Of a stretch of DNA of 30,996 bases, positions 8,705-17,700 are shown one piece after another. A program made the translations under genes and the position numbers. The stretch is from Bacteroidales bacterium UBA1192 (GTDB lineage: Bacteria > Bacteroidota > Bacteroidia > Bacteroidales > Bacteroidaceae), in NCBI GenBank assembly GCA_002310175.1, contig DBYG01000032.1:1-30996 (forward strand). The letters are read 5' to 3'. Within the stretch, counting starts at the first letter, position 1. Each line of letters starts with the position of its first letter. The notes beneath the pieces were generated by a model, which was not told the DNA's origin, searched no databases, and saw nothing but the letters and a program-made list of their open reading frames with translations.

Positions 8705-9820
8705 TTACATTTCAGATTCTTTCATACGTTCTGCATTCTCGGCTATGGTGAGCTGGTCTATGCATTCCTGTATGGCTCCGTCCATGAAGCCAGGCAGGTT
8801 GTATGAGGTCCAGTTTATGCGATGGTCGGTTATGCGTCCCTGCGGATAGTTATAGGTCCGTATCTTGGCAGAGCGGTCACCTGTGGAGACCATTGTCTTG
8901 CGGCGGGCCGCTATATCATCCACGTATTTCTGATGTTCGCGGTCATATATCATGGTGCGCAGGCGGGAGAGCGCACGCTCCTTGTTCTTGGGCTGGTCAC
9001 GTGTCTCGGTACATTCGATGAGTATCTCCTCGACCGTTCCAGTGTTAGGATTTTTCCAATTGTAGCGTAGCCTCACGCCGGACTCTACCTTGTTAACGTT
9101 CTGTCCTCCGGCACCTCCGCTGCGGAATGTGTCCCATTTGATCTCTCCCTCGTTTATCTCGACTTCGAATGCATCGGCCTCAGGCAGTACGGCAACCGTT
9201 GCTGCCGATGTATGGATGCGTCCCTGTGTCTCGGTTACAGGAACCCGCTGCACGCGATGAACACCTGATTCATATTTGAGCGTACCATAGACCTTCTCGC
9301 CGCTCACAGTGAAAATGATCTCCTTGAATCCACCTGATGGGCCTTCTGAGCAGGATGATACTGCTGTCTTCCAGCCGCGTGACTCGCAATACTTGCTGTA
9401 CATGCGGAACAGGTCCCCTGCAAAAATCGCAGCCTCGTCACCTCCCGTACCGCCGCGTATCTCCATAATCACGTCCTTGTCATCCTGCGGGTCGGCAGGG
9501 ATGAGCATCTGCTTTATCTCCTCTTCAAGCTGTGGCAGTCGCGCCATGGCGCTGTCAAGCTCCTCACGGGCTATCTGGCGCATCTCCGGATCGTTCTCGG
9601 TTAACATCAGCTCCCGTGCCTCGGTTATGCTGTTCTGAAGCTTTATGTATTCCTTTCGTGCGGCCACTACCGGTTCCAGGTCCCGGTACTCGCGGTTTAA
9701 CTTGACAAACCGTTTCATGTCGGCTATCACAGACGGGTCTGTTATGAGCAGGCTCACCTCCTGGAAACGGGCTTCAAGTCCATCAAGCTTGTCAAGCAGA
9801 CTAACGTTTGCAGCCATCAT
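8705..9820 (-). CDS. prfA: Peptide chain release factor 1
   Basis: Reads UAA and UAG stop codons and triggers peptide release on the ribosome. The catalytic GGQ is in SGGAGGQNVNKVES, and the codon-reading tripeptide is PVT in RVPVTETQGRIHTS, which follows the RF1 pattern PxT and not the SPF of RF2. The length of 371 residues fits RF1. Two ATG codons are adjacent (9820 and 9817); the first overlaps the stop of the upstream dehydrogenase gene as ATGA, indicating translational coupling. Unlike the usual arrangement, no prmC methyltransferase gene is adjacent. Confidence 0.95.
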   Translation of the reverse strand: MMAANVSLLDKLDGLEARFQEVSLLITDPSVIADMKRFVKLNREYRDLEPVVAARKEYIKLQNSITEARELMLTENDPEMRQIAREELDSAMARLPQLEEEIKQMLIPADPQDDKDVIMEIRGGTGGDEAAIFAGDLFRMYSKYCESRGWKTAVSSCSEGPSGGFKEIIFTVSGEKVYGTLKYESGVHRVQRVPVTETQGRIHTSAATVAVLPEADAFEVEINEGEIKWDTFRSGGAGGQNVNKVESGVRLRYNWKNPNTGTVEEILIECTETRDQPKNKERALSRLRTMIYDREHQKYVDDIAARRKTMVSTGDRSAKIRTYNYPQGRITDHRINWTSYNLPGFMDGAIQECIDQLTIAENAERMKESEM

Positions 9821-10794
9821 TTCCCGTTTACCTTGTTTACAAATGCAACCGGACCGCCCTCGTAGAAGTTGATTATGTTGCGTGACACAAACTCTGCCAT
9901 CTCATTGCGCACATCGTATGTCTGTGTGCCTATATGAGGTGTGATTACGGCGTTGTTGCAGGCAAGGATTTCAGGGCTTACCTTGTCACCGAACTCGAAT
10001 ACATCCAGGCCTGCACCCCAGATGCGTTTCTCCTTGAGCGCCTCAGCGAGAGCAAGTTCATCTACAATAGGTCCGCGCGCGGTGTTGACAAGAATGGCTG
10101 TAGGTTTCATCAGCTCTATCTGCTCCTTCCCGATGAGGTGCCACGTTTCCTTGGAATAGGGAACATTGACCGATATGAAATCCGAAATCCTTAGCAGCTC
10201 TTCAAATTCCACGTATCTTGCGTTGTACTGCTGTTCTGTTTCGGGACTTACACGGTGGCGGTTGTGATAAACCACATTCATGCAGCTGGCCGCGGCCCTG
10301 CGCGCCAGCGCCTGACCGATGCGTCCCATTCCCAATATTCCTAAAGTCTTACCTCCTAAGGAGTAGCCAAGGTTGGCCAGTAAAGTCCATTCCAACGCTC
10401 CCGGTATGCGCAGGCGACGGTCCACATCAGTGATGCGGCGTGCTACAGCCAGCATGAGGCCGAATGCCAGGTCAGCAGTAGGTTCGGTGACAGGGCCGGG
10501 AGTGTTTGTTATCGCGATGCCAAGTCCGGTTGCCGCAGGTATGTCTATATTGTCAAATCCTACAGCATAGTTGCTCACCAGCTCCAGTCGGGGAAGGCCG
10601 CGCTCCATCAGCTTGCGGTCAACAGGGAAATTGAACATGGACTGAAGCACATCATATTCAGGGAGCATCTCATACACCTCATCGTAAGTGAATGTCTCAC
10701 GGCCTTCGGGTGGAAATGTCACATCAAATTTCCTGATCAGTTCCGCATATCCTGTGCGGAACATGTTGTATGTTACGAGAACACGTTTCTTCAT
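9817..10794 (-). CDS. D-isomer-specific 2-hydroxyacid dehydrogenase (glyoxylate/hydroxypyruvate reductase-like)
   Basis: An NAD(P)-dependent dehydrogenase reducing a 2-keto acid to the D-2-hydroxy acid in the cytoplasm. The Rossmann motif GKTLGILGMGRIGQALARRA lies near residue 145, and the family's catalytic Arg, Glu and His are in LVNTARGPIVDE, the GAGLDVFE region and ITPHIG. The N-terminal catalytic domain includes NTPGPVTEPTADLAFGLML. The length of 325 residues suits GyaR/GhrB-type reductases; PdxB and SerA are less likely because they carry extra C-terminal domains that are absent here. The substrate cannot be read from the sequence. It is first in the run with prfA and pyrF, overlapping prfA by 4 bases. 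Confidence 0.88.
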   Translation of the reverse strand: MKKRVLVTYNMFRTGYAELIRKFDVTFPPEGRETFTYDEVYEMLPEYDVLQSMFNFPVDRKLMERGLPRLELVSNYAVGFDNIDIPAATGLGIAITNTPGPVTEPTADLAFGLMLAVARRITDVDRRLRIPGALEWTLLANLGYSLGGKTLGILGMGRIGQALARRAAASCMNVVYHNRHRVSPETEQQYNARYVEFEELLRISDFISVNVPYSKETWHLIGKEQIELMKPTAILVNTARGPIVDELALAEALKEKRIWGAGLDVFEFGDKVSPEILACNNAVITPHIGTQTYDVRNEMAEFVSRNIINFYEGGPVAFVNKVNGK

Positions 10795-10813
10795 ACCTGT
10801 TGATTTTGGTTTG

Positions 10814-10821
10814 CGAAGATA
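10814..10821 (-). promoter_or_regulatory. Candidate -7 element upstream of the dehydrogenase gene
   Basis: The minus strand reads TATCTTCG, seven of eight positions of the Bacteroidota -7 form TATCTTTG, 19 bases before the dehydrogenase ATG. No clear -33 TTTG was seen at the normal distance, so this is tentative. Confidence 0.35.
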
Positions 10822-10849
10822 CTTATTTTTTTTGTGCAGGGTTGGCTTA

Positions 10850-11006
10850 GAATCTGTTTAAATTTGTCTCCATAAATTTCCTATAGTTTTTTTACCCTCT
10901 GCTTTCATCGTTTCTCTGTAAAAATGGACCCCATTATTTCCTCAGAAACGATGAAACCAGAGAATTAAATAGCCCATAATTTCATGGAACGAATTTAAAC
11001 AGATTC
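10850..11006. mobile_element. MITE-like 157-bp palindromic element with 15-bp terminal inverted repeats
   Basis: The first 15 bases (GAATCTGTTTAAATT, 10850-10864) are the perfect reverse complement of the last 15 (10992-11006). Both ends are flanked by TTA (10847-10849 and 11007-11009), as expected of a 3-bp target duplication. The two halves are inverted imperfect copies throughout: an inner pair near 10907-10925 and 10943-10961 matches at 18 of 19 positions (CTCTGcTTTCATCGTTTCT). There is no reading frame inside. A short non-autonomous element moved by a transposase elsewhere fits best; an IS5-related group with 3-bp TNA targets is one possible source, by inference only. It separates the divergent promoters and could also fold as RNA. 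Confidence 0.65.
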
Positions 11007-11093
11007 TTATTTGAAAAACCTTTCACTATACCAGTCTCCGGAATCCCCTGAATGAAGACCGGTGCTGCTCCGGAATTAAAAATAGTTAACTGC

Positions 11094-11124
11094 TTTTATA
11101 TTCCCGCGGGTTGCAGTATCTTTG
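11094..11124 (+). promoter_or_regulatory. Bacteroidota-type promoter for the GH9 gene
   Basis: TATCTTTG at 11117-11124 is an exact -7 consensus. Nineteen bases upstream, TTTT at 11094-11097 matches three of four positions of the -33 box TTTG. The start site would lie near 11130, giving a short leader before the ATG at 11150. Confidence 0.7.
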
Positions 11125-11149
11125 TGCAATAGCCGTAATTTGAAAACTT

Positions 11150-13783
11150 ATGAAACGTTTTTTGCTAATCACTGCTACTGTTTTATGTGCTTTGGTTTCC
11201 TGTTCTGAACCAACGGATCACGGAAAGCTTGAGATTAATGAGAAGGGGTATTTCGAGACCCGCGGTGTGAATGTGCTGGTCTATTCAAACCAGTATCATG
11301 GTATATTCTGTGATGAGAAGACAGCAGGAATAGAGATTATCCAGCAGGGGGTAAGGATAGCCACAGGTGGAGGAGTGCGTCTGATGAACACCCCCGAGCA
11401 GTGGGATATATACGCTGATATGACCCAGCGCACCGTTGATACGCTGGGCGGCGAGATCAAGTGCCTATTCAGGTATCAGGATTACGGATTCGAGTACGGA
11501 ATAAACGTGAAGCAGGAGGATAAGGGCTTCCGTATGTCTGTCACTCTGGACAAGCCGCTTCCTCAGGAGCTTGCCGGCAAGGCTGGTCTTAACATGGAGT
11601 TCTTCCCTGCTTCGTACTATGGCAAGACTTATCTGGTGGACGGACAGTCTGAGATTTTTCCGCGCTATCCTTCCAGCGATACTGAGATGAGGCCGCTAAA
11701 GGAGAAGGTCACACAGTTCTATGGTCTCACTACTTTTGATGACCGCGGTCGTGACGAATTCATAGTACCCAAGCCAATATCCAAGGGGCATACACTGGTT
11801 CTGGCTCCCGAGGATGAGTCTCTGCGTGTAATGTTCCGTTCGGATACCGAGCTGAACCTGTTTGATGGCCGTAACCTATCCCAGAACGGAACGTTTGTGG
11901 TGCGCTCATTCCTGCCTTCGGGTAAGACTGGTACCGTCCTTGAATGGTATGTGGAGCCCACTTCCAATCCTGAGTGGATCAGAGAACCTAATGTGGGGTT
12001 CTCACAGATAGGTTACACTCCGGCTCAGAAGAAGGTGGCCGTGATAGAGCTGGATCCCAATGACAAGGTCGCTCCTAAAGCCAGGATATACCGCGTGAAC
12101 CCAGACGGAAGCAGCACCTTGGTGCTGGAGCCGGTTGTGAAGGAGTGGGGAATTTTCTATGACCGTTATAACTATGCTCAGTGTGATTTCAGCGCAGTTA
12201 GTGAACCAGGTACCTACTTTATAGAATACAACGGTGTTAAGACCAACCCGTTCCCCATCAACAGGAATGTTTATGATGGAAAATGGTACAACACTATGGA
12301 CGTGTGGCTTCCTGTCCAGATGGATCACATGATGGTGAATGAGGCATACCGGGTATGGCACGGCCGTTCCCATATGGATGATGCTATCCAGGCCCCCACA
12401 AACTATCAGCAGCATGACGGCTATCGCATGGGTAACAGCACCAACACAAAATATAAACCCTACGAACATATCCCTGGGCTGGCTGTAGGGGCGTGGTACG
12501 ATGCCGGTGACTTTGATATCCAGTCAGGTACGGTTATCGGTATGACCAACCAGCTTGCTGAAGTGTGGGATGTTCTGCGTCCCGAACGCGATGAAACCTT
12601 TATTGACCAGAAAACCCAGTTTGTTGACATACACCGTCCCGATGGCCTGCCCGATATGATACAGCAGGTGGAGCACGGCGCATTGAACCTTTGTGCACAG
12701 ATTGAGAACATCGGATTCATTGCAGGCGGTATAGTACAGGGTAACATGCATCAGTATCACCATTTGGGTGATGCTGTGACCATTACCGACGGATATATAT
12801 ATGATCCCAAACTCAAACCCTACGAGGTTCGTGACAACCGGTATTCAGGTACTCTTGACGATCGTTTTGCGTTCACTAATAATTCAGGCAACCCTATGAG
12901 CAACGTAAGTGTATGCGCCGCCCTTGCACATGCCGCACGTGTGCTTGCACCTTATATTCCGGAAACGGCTGAGCGATGCAGGAGGAACGCCCTCAAACTC
13001 TGGAAGGATATGGACGATTACCAGGCTCGCCAACAATCCGGTTCCAACGTTAACTCCAATGCCCAGAGAAACAATCGTGGTGGAGGCGGCGACCGTTCAA
13101 GTGCAGCTATCCAGTTGTGGCTGCTTACAGGTGAACAGAAGTACAAGGATATTTTCCTTCCGGGAGTAATGCGCCAGCTTGAAAACGCACGCACTGCTCC
13201 GCAGGGTGCTGAGGACAACCGCACAGGTGGCGGCAGTGCCATGAGGGCTCCGCGCGTGAATCTGACTACCGTACTTTCTCTGCTTCCATATATGGACGAT
13301 GATTTCAAGGCTCAAGTGCGTGAGGTGGTTCCCGTATTTGTAGAGGATGCCAAACGTACCGCTGCTTCCACTCCTTACGGAGTGCCTGTTGCCGGCGGGA
13401 CCTGGGGCGGAAGTGAGCGTGTAATCAGTTGGGCTCAGAACAACTATATGGTTTGGCGTTATTTCCCGGACCTGATCGATCCCGAACTTGTGCTTTCCGG
13501 TCTGAACTTCATATACGGCTGTCATCCGTACTCCAACGTGTCTTTCGTTACTGCAGTGGGCGTAAACACCAAAAAGGTGGCCTACGGCAATAACCGTGCC
13601 GACTACACTTTCATCCCTGGTGGTATAGTACCTGGTCTGGTACTTCTTCAGCCGGATTTCCTTGAGCACAAGGATGACTATCCATTCCTCTGGGGAGAGA
13701 ATGAGTGCTGTACTAGAACAGTCCCCTCTTACGTTACTCTGTCTATTGGTGCCGAAGAGGTCGCTGCGGCAATTAACAGATGA
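11150..13783 (+). CDS. Lipoprotein glycoside hydrolase family 9 (cellulase/glucanase-like)
   Basis: Exported lipoprotein: the signal peptide ends at the lipobox LVSC, with lipidated Cys18. Residues about 20-280 form a beta-rich N-terminal region I do not recognise. Residues about 283-375 are the Ig-like CelD_N domain (VGFSQIGYTPAQKKVAVIEL). The (alpha/alpha)6 GH9 catalytic domain follows: GAWYDAGDFD holds the catalytic-base aspartates (Asp451, Asp454), YGCHPYSNVSFVTAVG corresponds to the NPxxxSYVTGxG stretch, and the acid is Glu852 in WGENECC. A Gly/Asn/Arg-rich loop interrupts the domain near residue 625-645. It hydrolyses a beta-glucan, probably at the cell surface or in the periplasm, but the exact substrate is unknown. 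It stands alone, with no SusC/SusD pair or other glycosidase in view, so it is not in a visible polysaccharide utilisation locus. Confidence 0.9.
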   Translation: MKRFLLITATVLCALVSCSEPTDHGKLEINEKGYFETRGVNVLVYSNQYHGIFCDEKTAGIEIIQQGVRIATGGGVRLMNTPEQWDIYADMTQRTVDTLGGEIKCLFRYQDYGFEYGINVKQEDKGFRMSVTLDKPLPQELAGKAGLNMEFFPASYYGKTYLVDGQSEIFPRYPSSDTEMRPLKEKVTQFYGLTTFDDRGRDEFIVPKPISKGHTLVLAPEDESLRVMFRSDTELNLFDGRNLSQNGTFVVRSFLPSGKTGTVLEWYVEPTSNPEWIREPNVGFSQIGYTPAQKKVAVIELDPNDKVAPKARIYRVNPDGSSTLVLEPVVKEWGIFYDRYNYAQCDFSAVSEPGTYFIEYNGVKTNPFPINRNVYDGKWYNTMDVWLPVQMDHMMVNEAYRVWHGRSHMDDAIQAPTNYQQHDGYRMGNSTNTKYKPYEHIPGLAVGAWYDAGDFDIQSGTVIGMTNQLAEVWDVLRPERDETFIDQKTQFVDIHRPDGLPDMIQQVEHGALNLCAQIENIGFIAGGIVQGNMHQYHHLGDAVTITDGYIYDPKLKPYEVRDNRYSGTLDDRFAFTNNSGNPMSNVSVCAALAHAARVLAPYIPETAERCRRNALKLWKDMDDYQARQQSGSNVNSNAQRNNRGGGGDRSSAAIQLWLLTGEQKYKDIFLPGVMRQLENARTAPQGAEDNRTGGGSAMRAPRVNLTTVLSLLPYMDDDFKAQVREVVPVFVEDAKRTAASTPYGVPVAGGTWGGSERVISWAQNNYMVWRYFPDLIDPELVLSGLNFIYGCHPYSNVSFVTAVGVNTKKVAYGNNRADYTFIPGGIVPGLVLLQPDFLEHKDDYPFLWGENECCTRTVPSYVTLSIGAEEVAAAINR

Positions 13784-13844
13784 TTTTTATATTTTGTAAA
13801 ATTAGGTCATTTTAAAGATAGCCTTCCCTGAAGTTGATTCTATC

Positions 13845-14726
13845 ATGTCGATAACAATAAAAGGCTTAAGTCATTATTATCCAAACGGCAAGAGAGCGCT
13901 AACCGATATCAATCTGGAGATACCTTCTGGCATGTTCGGGCTTTTGGGTCCGAACGGTGCAGGAAAATCCACTTTGATGCGTATATTGGTAACTTTAATG
14001 GAGCCATCCGAAGGTCAGATAGATGTATGTGGCTATGATATACGTACTCAGCGTAAAGAGGTACGTCGCATTTTGGGTTATCTGCCACAGGATTTCCGTT
14101 TTTTTGCCAGGTATAAGGTTCGTGAATTTCTGGAGTATGCAGCTGCTCTCTCAGGTATGACGAACTCTTCAGAGCGCGGCAAGGCAGTCGATGCCATGCT
14201 TGAACAAGTAGGCCTGTATGAAGCCCGTGACAGGTATGCACAGAATCTGTCTGGCGGCATGAAAAGACGTCTTGGTATCGCTCAGGCACTGATTCATAAA
14301 CCTAAAGTCTTGGTGGTTGATGAGCCTACAACCGGACTTGATCCGGAGGAACGCATCAGGTTCCGTAACCTACTGAGTGAGGCCAGTTCAAAAGACACTA
14401 CAATTATTCTCTCTACCCATATTGTCGGTGATATTTCCAGTTCATGTACAGAAATGGCAATGCTTAATCATGGTCATGTAATGTTCAGGGGATCACCTGC
14501 CGGGATGCTCAAGGAGACTGAAGGCAAGGTCTGGCGGCTCAAGGTAACTAACGAACAGTATGCAGAAATCAATCAGAAATATGCAGTGATTTCGACTATA
14601 CCAAACGGGTTGGGATGGGATATCCAGGTTGTGGCCAAAAGTATTCCTGGTTACGATGCGGTCAGCTATCCTCCAAACCTGGAGCATGCATACGTTTATT
14701 TTATGGAGATTAAGGATAAGGACTGA
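13845..14726 (+). CDS. ABC transporter ATPase of the ABC-2 exporter type
   Basis: Cytoplasmic ATP-hydrolysing subunit of 293 residues. Walker A is GLLGPNGAGKST near residue 34-45, the Q-loop is GYLPQDF, the signature is LSGGMKRRLG, Walker B is VLVVDEPTTGLDP and the switch histidine is in LSTHIVGD. The C-terminal PNLEHAY tail is usual for ABC-2 ATPases. Its TGA overlaps the ATG of the next gene by one base, so its direct partner is the large permease. It is notably similar to the ATPase domain at the end of the RND-ABC fusion (shared MFGLLGPNGAGKST, RIRFRNLL and STHI..DI.SSC). The 61-base gap after the GH9 gene is AT-rich with no firm promoter or terminator. Confidence 0.93.
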   Translation: MSITIKGLSHYYPNGKRALTDINLEIPSGMFGLLGPNGAGKSTLMRILVTLMEPSEGQIDVCGYDIRTQRKEVRRILGYLPQDFRFFARYKVREFLEYAAALSGMTNSSERGKAVDAMLEQVGLYEARDRYAQNLSGGMKRRLGIAQALIHKPKVLVVDEPTTGLDPEERIRFRNLLSEASSKDTTIILSTHIVGDISSSCTEMAMLNHGHVMFRGSPAGMLKETEGKVWRLKVTNEQYAEINQKYAVISTIPNGLGWDIQVVAKSIPGYDAVSYPPNLEHAYVYFMEIKDKD

Positions 14727-17700
14727 TGTGGATAGGAATAACTAACATACGTATAGTCTCCAAGTATGAGACAAAACTGCTGGTCCGCGGCTGGTTCTTC
14801 AAGGTGTTTGCCTTCCTGGCACTGTTTGCTGCTGTTATTTTAGGGTCGATGTATATACTATCGCAGTACCAGCAGCCACAGATGGTGAACAGGTCGGTTA
14901 TTCCCTATATGTTCATGCTGGTAATGAATGTGGGGCAGGCCGTTGTGTCGGTTTTCTTAGCATCGGAGTATCTCAAGCGCGATAAACAGCTTGATACGTC
15001 GGAAATATTCTACACCCGACCTCTGAGCAATGCCGAGTACCTTCTGGGAAAGATGTGCGCAACGTTGAAGGTGTTCTTCATCCTTGACATTATAGTGGCA
15101 TTGATAGCTTTAATCATGAGTCTGATCAAATATGGATTTGACTTGGACTATGTCAGTTATATATGGTATTTTCTGCTGTTGTGTGTTCCAACATTGGTGT
15201 TCATAGTGGGCTTGTCAACGACACTGATGTTGTTGCTCAACAATCAGGCTATCACAATGGTGATTCTTTTGGCATATATAGGCGTGACTCTGTTCTATAT
15301 AGACAATGTATATTATTATCTCTTTGATTATATTGGTTTCAACTTGCCAATGATAAAGTCTGTGATAACTGGTTTCAGCGGATTGCCCAGACTGATAAAC
15401 CACAGACTTTGCTATCTGTTGCTTGGCATAGGTCTCATTTTTTCAGATGTGTCGCTATTCCATCGCCTCGCCAATTCAAAGTTCAGTCTTCTGCCCTGGC
15501 GAATCGCAACTGCAGTTTTTTTAATAGGAGGGTTATATGCAGGATATAGACATGTGCATCTATTCAAGATAGATGAGAAATACAGGACCGAAATGGTTGA
15601 GTTGGACAATAAGTATGTACATATAGGCGGCGCGGTTGCTGACTCTTGCATGTTATCGGTAATCCAAAACGGTGATATGTTGGATATGAGGGCCGAAATG
15701 ACCGTAATACCGAAGCATAATACCGTTTCGCTGGTATTTACACTTAATCCCGGTTTCAAGTTAAACAGTGTCGATGCACCCGGCCATCGGATGAACTGTG
15801 AACGGCTGATGCATCTGATAGTGTTGGATTTTGCTGATTCATTGTCTGCAGGAAAGCCCATACATCTTGTTATGGATTATAGCGGTATGGCTGATGAGCG
15901 TATCTGCTATTTGGATATATCGGCCGATAAACTGATAGAGAACAAGAAAGCCCTTTCCATGCTCAATATCGGTAAACGTTACCTCTTTCAGGACAGGAAG
16001 TTCACAATGCTCACACCCGAGAGTTACTGGTACCCCCGTCCTGGTGTGGCATTCAGTGATAAAAGTCCAGAATGGCAGATCTCATACTTTACCGATTTCC
16101 AAATCAACGTAACTCCCAATCCCGGGTTGACACCTATCTCGCAGGGTCATTGCACGACAAATGCCGATTCTACCAGTTTCACTTTCACACCAGAGTCATC
16201 ACTGCCGTCAGTATCACTCTTGATAGGTGACTATCATCCCAAGTCGCTGACGGTTGACTCAACTGTGTATACAGTATGGGAGCTGGGCAACTGGGACGAC
16301 CAGTTTGAGGTGTTAGACTCCATACGTGACACCATTCCCACGATCATACGCGACCAGCGTTGGAGTATGGAGTATCAGGCTGAAATGAAGTACCCGTTCA
16401 GACGCTTTTCGTTTGTGGAAGTGCCTCTTCAATTTACATCCTACAAGCGGGTATGGACTTCAGTTTATGAGGAACTTCAGCCAGAGATGGCATTTGTCCG
16501 TGAGAGGGCCTTTGACATGGGTAGATTCCAGTTCCGCAACATGAAACGACAGTGGAGTGGCGGCCGTTATAGGAGAGGAAACAATAATATGTCCGAAAAG
16601 CAGATACTAATCAATATTCTGAACAACACCATGTACTTCATGATGGAATCAGGCAGTTATAGCGGCAATGGCGGCAGAAACGGGCAGTTCACCATGACTC
16701 AGGTCGATAATCCGTACTTCTATCGTCCTATGTTCTACAATTTCAGATATAATATCTATTCGTCGGACTGGCCCATGGCAAACAGGATGGTAGAGTCCAT
16801 TACAGGCGTGAATGAGTCTGGCGGTCAGAACTGGATTAGGAGAATGAATGGCTTGTCTGAGGATGAGAAAGCTTTGATATTGATGGGCAAGTACGATTTT
16901 GAGCGTATAATGTCTGATCCAGAGTGGGAAGATATAGCTGACAATGCATTGTCGCTCAAGACAAAGGATTTCTTTGCTCCTATTTCAGAAGTATTGGGTT
17001 ACGAGACCCTTGTTGATACTATTTCCGCACTTACCAGGGCTAACGAGTTTGCCAATGCATCGTTTGATTCAATTCTGGATTGGGTACAGAGCTATTCCGG
17101 AGTAAGTCTGCAGAAAAAGATTGATTCTTGGGACGAACCGGCGAAATTGGCCTGTTATAAGATTGGCATTCCTCAAATAACTACCGTCACCACTGATACC
17201 GCAGACATATACCAGGCGGAGGTTACGCTTGAAAACATATCGGACAATCCTGGATTCGTGAATGTAGAATACGTATTCTATGAGATGGAGAATGCCGGTG
17301 ATGAGGATAAGCCCAAGAGTATGGTTATGAGAGTGGGAGCGCACGAGACTCGTAAGATGGTGACCCACTGGTTCAATACCCCTAGCTATATAAGGGTAAA
17401 CACCATGCTGTCATCAAATCTTCCACATGAGGTCAATCTTAATAATTCTGACTGGAGTACATACGAAAGTACAAATCTTGAGCCCGAGGGAGTCTTTACG
17501 GTACGTGGTGGCGTTGATAATACACCCCCCGGTGAGATAGTCATAGATAATGAGGACGATGGACTGTTTTCTCTTTCAAGACCACTTAGGACCGGTTATC
17601 TGTCAAAATGGATTGACAAGTCAAGGGAGAAGAACAACGAGTTCATGTATGAGGGATTCTCTGATTGGCGAACGTTCAGTCAGTGGACTTTGGTTACTGA

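Noticed and set aside
8705..9820. Release factor 2 instead of release factor 1
   Set aside because: The codon-recognition tripeptide is PVT, not SPF, and there is no sign of a programmed frameshift near the start.
9817..10794. PdxB or SerA
   Set aside because: The protein lacks the extra C-terminal domains of those enzymes and matches the shorter glyoxylate/hydroxypyruvate reductase type.
13784..13844. Promoter for the efflux locus in the gap after the GH9 gene
   Set aside because: An AT-rich TATATTTTG stretch is near the -7 consensus but off by one base in spacing, and no -33 box was found; not firm enough to list.
17335..17355. HETRK in the large permease as a possible HExxH zinc motif
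   Set aside because: The second histidine is not at the required position, and the motif lies far downstream of where an M1 active site should be.
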